Origin: Ignavibacteria bacterium
Lineage (GTDB): Bacteria > Bacteroidota > Ignavibacteria > Kapaibacteriales > UBA4661
Assembly: GCA_013298375.1 (NCBI GenBank)
Contig: JAAFHM010000110.1
Span: forward strand, 1 to 11,877
Direction of reading: 5' to 3'
DNA length: 11,877 nucleotides
Below, one piece after another: positions 8,568 to 11,877 of the stretch. A program made the translations under genes and the position numbers. Each line of letters begins with the position of its first letter. Position 1 is the first letter of the stretch. The notes under the pieces were generated by a model. It was not told the origin of the DNA. It did no database searches and saw only the letters and a list, made by a program, of their open reading frames with translations.

Positions 8568-9461
8568 ATGAATTTCGGCAATTTTTCCATCGAACTTCTC
8601 GAAACAGGCGATTTTGCGCTTGACGGCGGCGCTATGTTCGGCGTGGTACCGCGCAATCTCTGGGAAAAAGCCTATCACGCGCCCGATGACCAAAACCGCA
8701 TACCAATGAAAGCCCGATGCTTACTCATTCGCGGACATATTGGCGGAAAAGACCGCATTGTGCTTGTTGACGCGGGCAATGGCGAAAAATTTCCCCCGAA
8801 AGTTGCCCAACTCTATAAAATTGACAACACGCAGTTTCGGCTTGAAACCTCGCTTGCACGGTTTGGTGTGAAGCCGGAGGACGTGACGGACGTAATTTTG
8901 ACGCATCTGCATTTTGACCATGCCGGCGGTATTACGACGCTTGATGCACTGGGCAAACCCTACCCTACCTTCCCCAATGCCCGCCATTACGTGCAGCGCG
9001 ACCATTTGCGTTGGGCGCAATATCCGACCGAAAAAGACCGTGCTTCTTTTTTTAAGGAGAATTTTGACCCGATTGTTGCAAGCGGACAGATGGAAATTCT
9101 GGACGGCGACGGTTCGCTCTGGGCAGACGATGGAATCAGCGTCACGCTGCACAACGTTCATGGACACACCAAAGCGCTTCAAACCGTGATGATTGAGCTT
9201 GGTTCAGGCAACGAAAAAGAGCGTATTTATTTTCCTGCCGACCTACTTCCGACCTCTGCGCACGTCTCTGTGCCTTACGTGATGGCATACGACAATTTCC
9301 CGCTCACGACGATTGAAGAAAAGAAAGCGCTTTTGCCACGTTTGTACGAGGAGAAGTGGTTAGTTGTTTTTGAACACGACGGTTTTATGCAGGCTTCGAG
9401 GATTATTGCTGCCGAGCGAGGTTTTATGCGGGGTGAGGGGATTGTCATTACGGAATGGTAG
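8568..9461 (+). CDS. MBL-fold metallo-hydrolase
   Basis: The 297-aa protein has the metallo-beta-lactamase-fold signature HLHFDHAGG, giving metal ligands H113, H115, D117 and H118. The later ligands are also recognisable: H200 in VHGHTK, D225 in FPADLLP and H270 in FEHDG. An early strand VLVDAGNG (66-72) precedes the motif, as usual. All ligands for a two-metal site are present, so it should be an active hydrolase. The layout is like the lactonase-type MBL enzymes (AHL lactonase and relatives), but the substrate cannot be read from the sequence. The start at 8568 is chosen over the in-frame TTG at 8505 because of the AAGGA upstream. No signal peptide is seen, so it is probably cytoplasmic. 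It stands alone between radA (divergent) and a non-coding region with a mobile element. Confidence 0.9.
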   Translation: MNFGNFSIELLETGDFALDGGAMFGVVPRNLWEKAYHAPDDQNRIPMKARCLLIRGHIGGKDRIVLVDAGNGEKFPPKVAQLYKIDNTQFRLETSLARFGVKPEDVTDVILTHLHFDHAGGITTLDALGKPYPTFPNARHYVQRDHLRWAQYPTEKDRASFFKENFDPIVASGQMEILDGDGSLWADDGISVTLHNVHGHTKALQTVMIELGSGNEKERIYFPADLLPTSAHVSVPYVMAYDNFPLTTIEEKKALLPRLYEEKWLVVFEHDGFMQASRIIAAERGFMRGEGIVITEW

Positions 9462-9655
9462 GCGCAATTTCTAGCACTGGGTAGTGTTAAGTTTTGAGTG
9501 CTAAGTTTTAAGTGAGGAGAAGCAAAAGCCCCTTATTAACAACAACTTATGAGCATTTCGCTTCAATACTTGACAACTATAATTAGGCACTACCAAATTG
9601 CGCTTGCACGGCGTGAAGGCGGGAAGTTTCACCGCAAAGTCCTGTGGTAGCTTCG
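9462..9655. other. Non-coding region downstream of the MBL hydrolase gene
   Basis: No gene is supported here. A two-copy 14-bp tandem repeat (TAAGTTTTGAGTGC at 9488-9501 and TAAGTTTTAAGTGA at 9502-9515, 12 of 14 matching) follows the hydrolase stop. A weak CACT/AGTG stem around 9475-9486 is too short to call a terminator. The segment ends with the left copy of the mobile-element target duplication. Confidence 0.5.
9646..9655. repeat. 10-bp target-site duplication, left copy
   Basis: GGTAGCTTCG directly abuts the left terminal inverted repeat and is repeated exactly at 9791-9800, directly after the right one. Confidence 0.85.
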
Positions 9656-9790
9656 TAGGGCAATCGCATGAAAAAAAATCTATGCCGTAGAGACAAGGTA
9701 TTGCCTTGTCTCTACACGTTAAACGACAAACACTGATGATATTGGAATGCTGATTTGATGCGGGTTTGAAATTTTCATGCGATTGCCCTA
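9656..9790. mobile_element. 135-bp MITE-like non-autonomous transposable element
   Basis: The outer 19 bp TAGGGCAATCGCATGAAAA (9656-9674) is the exact reverse complement of 9772-9790. The element is flanked by a perfect 10-bp direct repeat GGTAGCTTCG (9646-9655 and 9791-9800), the classic footprint of cut-and-paste transposition. The interior has a 12-bp perfect hairpin and no gene, so it must move with a transposase supplied in trans. A duplication of about 10 bp is typical of several IS4-superfamily groups, but the family cannot be assigned from this alone. The perfect repeats and duplication suggest a recent insertion. Confidence 0.88.
9687..9715. repeat. Perfect 12-bp hairpin inside the MITE
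   Basis: GTAGAGACAAGG (9687-9698) pairs exactly with CCTTGTCTCTAC (9704-9715) around the 5-nt loop TATTG. It lies in the left half of the element, not at its centre. From memory, similar 'GTAGAGAC...GTCTCTAC' palindromes are highly repeated in several bacterial genomes; this was not checked. Confidence 0.8.
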
Positions 9791-9800
9791 GGTAGCTTCG
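9791..9800. repeat. 10-bp target-site duplication, right copy
   Basis: GGTAGCTTCG follows the right terminal repeat directly and is identical to 9646-9655. Removing the element and one copy gives a continuous pre-insertion sequence. Confidence 0.85.
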
Positions 9801-9855
9801 GGACGGGATTGTTTTTTTGCCATTTTTTTGATATGACCAGTGAGAACCATTCTTC

Positions 9856-9896
9856 AAAAACGACCTCGCCGAGCAGCAACAATGCGCCCGGCGAGG
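9856..9896 (-). terminator. Rho-independent terminator of the membrane-protein gene
   Basis: Read on the minus strand, CCTCGCCG (complement of 9889-9896) pairs perfectly with CGGCGAGG (complement of 9864-9871) around a 17-nt loop. TCG and five T residues (complement of 9856-9860) follow. The structure starts about 25 nt after the stop of the minus-strand gene that ends at 9921, the expected position for an intrinsic terminator. Confidence 0.7.
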
Positions 9897-9920
9897 GTTC
9901 TTTCGGCAATGAGGTTTCTG

Positions 9921-10718
9921 TTACTTCGAGCGAGGCACCATCAGCGCCCCAAAAAACGAAGTCGCACTGCGCGTCGGCACGGGAGAACGTGAGGAGTGAA
10001 CGCGCTCACCGATCCAGCCGCCCAGATATGTGGTCACAATACCAATCGCCAAACCGCTCAAAATGACGGGCAGTTCCAACATCCCAAGCGCAATACAGAC
10101 AATATCAACGTTAATGACAACCGTTGTGAAGCCTGCAATACCAGCTTCCTCAAAAATAATTCCCCGTGAGCGCAGACCAATAATGAAGCCCGTGAGCGCC
10201 AAACCAATCAGATAGGCAACAAAATGTTCCATCAATTTGAAGCCGAGAAATATAACTAACGTGCTGGAAGTGAACATCGTTGCTGTAACGCCAAGAATAA
10301 TGCCGCAGAGCGCCCAGCCCCATTCGACAGGCTCTTCGCGGACACCGTATTCAATTGTGCCGTGCAATTTCTCGCCAGCCCAGCCGCCAAGAGCCGCCAA
10401 GACAATACCGTTCATCAGAATTACCACCAAAAGCGTTGTTGTCATATCCTGAAAACCTCGCAGTTGCAAGGCAGGAAGGGCAAAATACAAGACCATACTC
10501 ACCACTATCGCACTAATTGTTGGCTCCAGCAAATTAACATCGCGCGAAACCAAGCCCTCAAGGATGCCCGTGATAAGGAATCCCGCCAATACTGCCATTA
10601 TCGGAAACGGTAACGCTGCGAACGATGAGCCGCTTGCGTATGCCATCAGAAGCGTTAAAAGCGATCCGGCAATTGATGAAATTGCCATACTTTTGATACT
10701 GAAATGACCATCTTGCAT
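9921..10718 (-). CDS. Eight-helix integral membrane protein with internal duplication, function unknown
   Basis: From the ATG at 10718 the protein has 265 aa. Likely transmembrane helices lie near 12-30, 37-56, 67-85, 93-113, 135-158, 165-182, 194-212 and 214-236. The two halves are related. L44-G46-T50-G51-G55-L56-S58-R59-E65 lines up with L170-G172-T176-G177-G181-L182-S184-R185-E191 at a constant offset of 126. GGWAGEKLH (111-119) lines up with GGWIGERVH (233-241). The C-terminal tail is short and polar. I do not recognise the family with confidence. The longer open frame starting at 10871 adds 51 polar, Cys-rich residues that do not look like this protein, and a G-rich GGGGTG lies just before the chosen ATG. 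The gene ends in its own terminator and diverges from the transketolase gene, so it is probably monocistronic. Confidence 0.8.
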   Translation of the reverse strand: MQDGHFSIKSMAISSIAGSLLTLLMAYASGSSFAALPFPIMAVLAGFLITGILEGLVSRDVNLLEPTISAIVVSMVLYFALPALQLRGFQDMTTTLLVVILMNGIVLAALGGWAGEKLHGTIEYGVREEPVEWGWALCGIILGVTATMFTSSTLVIFLGFKLMEHFVAYLIGLALTGFIIGLRSRGIIFEEAGIAGFTTVVINVDIVCIALGMLELPVILSGLAIGIVTTYLGGWIGERVHSSRSPVPTRSATSFFGALMVPRSK

Positions 10719-11082
10719 ACTACACCCCACACACAATGATTTGAAAAGAAAATGTGAATTAGTTTCAAGCGTTGATAAGCACAGTCTGTGCAATACTTTT
10801 TTGAAATCTGATTTGCATGGAGAGCCTTTTGCCCACGATAACCGACCCAACATCCCACACCTACACGACAAAACACACTATCCCCATCCCAGCGCCAAAT
10901 TTACGCAGAATTTGGTAGCAAGCAAATCGTTTTGTTATGTTTTCATGCTCATTTGTTTGTTTGGAAAGAATTGCCCCTTTTCTGCTTGCGCACACCTCTT
11001 TTCTTCTGTAAATTGGGCGCTGGTTTTAATCCTCGCAATGCCTTTTGCGGCTATGTTTCATTTCTTCATTTCTACTATTTTC
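10719..11082. other. Divergent intergenic region, membrane protein / transketolase
   Basis: This 364-bp AT-rich stretch separates two divergent genes and must hold both promoters. No gene is convincing. The notable content is a set of inverted repeats at 10889-11023, listed separately. An in-frame ATG at 11053 could be an alternative start of the transketolase subunit. Confidence 0.5.
10889..11023. repeat. Inverted repeats in the divergent promoter region
   Basis: CCAGCGCCAAATTTAC (10889-10904) is a 15-of-16 match to the reverse complement of GTAAATTGGGCGCTGG (11008-11023). The left arm also overlaps a perfect short palindrome, CCAAATT (10895-10901) with AATTTGG (10909-10915). No target duplication flanks the outer arms. 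This could be an operator with three related half-sites or the remains of a small repeat element. Confidence 0.5.
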
Positions 11083-11877
11083 ATGGGACAACCGATACCA
11101 CAAACACCCGGCATGAAAGCAACACGTCAAGGCTTCGGACAAGGACTGGTCGAGCTTGGCGAAGCAAACCCTAATGTCGTCGCGCTCGGCGCTGATGTTA
11201 GCGGCTCAGTCTTGACGTCAATGTTTCAGGCAAAATTTCCTGACCGCTTTTTTTCCATCGGCATTGCCGAACAAAATGCCACCACCGTCGCAGCAGGGCT
11301 GGCGCTTTCGGGGAAAGTGCCATTTTTCGCGGGTTATGGCGCATTTACAACCATGCGGAATGCCGACCAACTTCGTATTTCCGTCTGCTACAACGAAGCC
11401 AATGTCAAAATTGCCGGAAGTCATTCCGGCGTAACCGTCGGACCGGACGGTGCTACGCATCAGGTCTTGGAGGATTTGGCATTGCTCAGAGCATTGCCGC
11501 ATTTGACGCTTGTTGTTCCCTGCGATTACGAGGAAACACGCCGTGCAACGCTGGCTATTGGCGAAATGCACGGTCCTGCCTACCTCCGCTTCAGCCGCGA
11601 TAATAGTGCTATGTTCACCACCACCGACACCCCATTCCAACTCGGACGGGCGGAAGTCTTCCGTGACGGCAGCGATGTTGCCTTGATTGCGTGTGGGCTT
11701 TTGGTCTGGGAAGCACTACAAGCCGCACAGGAACTAGAGAAAAAGCACGGCATCCAAGCCCGCGTCATTAACTGCCACACCTTGAAGCCGATTGACAGCG
11801 CAACGATTGTGAAGGCTGCCCGTGAGTGCGGTGCGGTGGTGACGGCGGAAGAACATCAGGTACATGGCGGCTTGGGC
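11083..11877 (+). CDS. Transketolase family protein, C-terminal subunit; 3' partial
   Basis: The visible 265 codons match the C-terminal subunit of split transketolases: the pyrimidine-binding domain followed by the start of the C-terminal domain. Key motifs are TRQGFGQGLVELG (14-26), GIAEQN (60-65) with E63 as the glutamate expected to activate thiamine diphosphate, AAGLALSGKVPFFAGYGAF (70-88) and GPDGATHQ (120-127). A later stretch DVALIACG (198-205) and AEEHQVHGGLG (255-265) fit the C-terminal domain, which is cut by the window edge. Transketolase moves two-carbon units between sugar phosphates in the pentose phosphate or Calvin pathway; a split enzyme needs an N-terminal partner, which is not upstream. 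The ATG at 11083 puts the conserved TRxxFG near residue 14; 11053 and 11113 are in-frame alternatives, and no Shine-Dalgarno decides among them. Confidence 0.9.
   Translation, partial: MGQPIPQTPGMKATRQGFGQGLVELGEANPNVVALGADVSGSVLTSMFQAKFPDRFFSIGIAEQNATTVAAGLALSGKVPFFAGYGAFTTMRNADQLRISVCYNEANVKIAGSHSGVTVGPDGATHQVLEDLALLRALPHLTLVVPCDYEETRRATLAIGEMHGPAYLRFSRDNSAMFTTTDTPFQLGRAEVFRDGSDVALIACGLLVWEALQAAQELEKKHGIQARVINCHTLKPIDSATIVKAARECGAVVTAEEHQVHGGLG

Noticed and set aside
9501..10005. Open minus-strand frame of 120 codons (stop included) that becomes continuous from 10005 to 9501 if the MITE and one target copy are removed
   Set aside because: It overlaps the end of the membrane-protein gene and its terminator, has no ATG or ribosome binding site, and the peptide resembles no family I know. 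It is most likely chance, although a gene disrupted by the insertion cannot be fully excluded.
9809..10066. 85-aa plus-strand frame rich in Ser, Pro and Thr
   Set aside because: It lies mostly antisense to the membrane-protein gene and its terminator, with low-complexity composition.
10719..10871. 51-residue N-terminal extension of the membrane protein
   Set aside because: It is polar, Cys-rich and outside the two-unit architecture; the ATG at 10718 gives a compact membrane protein.

Overview
The window looks like chromosomal DNA from a free-living Gram-negative bacterium of the Bacteroidota/Chlorobiota (FCB) group. The main reasons are a giant surface protein ending in a type IX secretion (Por/T9SS) sorting domain, a long OmpA-family protein whose domain style is common in Chlorobi/Kapabacteria/Ignavibacteria-type genomes, and mostly weak or absent Shine-Dalgarno sequences. 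The placement is an inference from gene content; no rRNA or tRNA is present to confirm it.

Layout from left to right. (1) Bases 1-4449 (+) hold a surface protein that enters from beyond the left edge: a WD40/TolB-like propeller, then four tandem pairs of Ig-like (ASH / choice-of-anchor-D type) domains, a cohesin-like segment and a T9SS C-terminal domain. (2) Bases 4450-4641 contain three perfect stem-loops in a row, the first of them terminator-like. (3) Bases 4642-6813 (+) encode an outer-membrane protein with a predicted barrel, a Pro-rich/NEQ-repeat linker and two OmpA-type peptidoglycan-binding domains. (4) Bases 6972-8345 (-) are radA, convergent with the OmpA gene. (5) Bases 8568-9461 (+) encode a metallo-beta-lactamase-fold hydrolase, divergent from radA. 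(6) Bases 9462-9920 are non-coding and carry a 135-bp non-autonomous mobile element (MITE) with 19-bp perfect terminal inverted repeats, a 10-bp target duplication and a 12-bp internal hairpin, followed by a terminator for the next gene. (7) Bases 9921-10718 (-) encode an eight-helix membrane protein built from two copies of one four-helix unit. (8) Bases 10719-11082 are a divergent intergenic region with unusual inverted repeats. (9) Bases 11083-11877 (+) are the start of a split-type transketolase C-terminal subunit that runs off the right edge.

The genes do not form one pathway. The first two are plausibly both cell-envelope proteins (a T9SS-exported adhesin-like or scaffold protein and a peptidoglycan-bound outer-membrane protein). 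The rest are single housekeeping or accessory genes, each apparently with its own transcription unit. The least ordinary items are the MITE with its clean insertion footprint, the duplicated membrane protein, the sharp base-composition step inside the surface-protein gene, and the triple hairpin cluster. I found no CRISPR array, phage, toxin-antitoxin or defence system.
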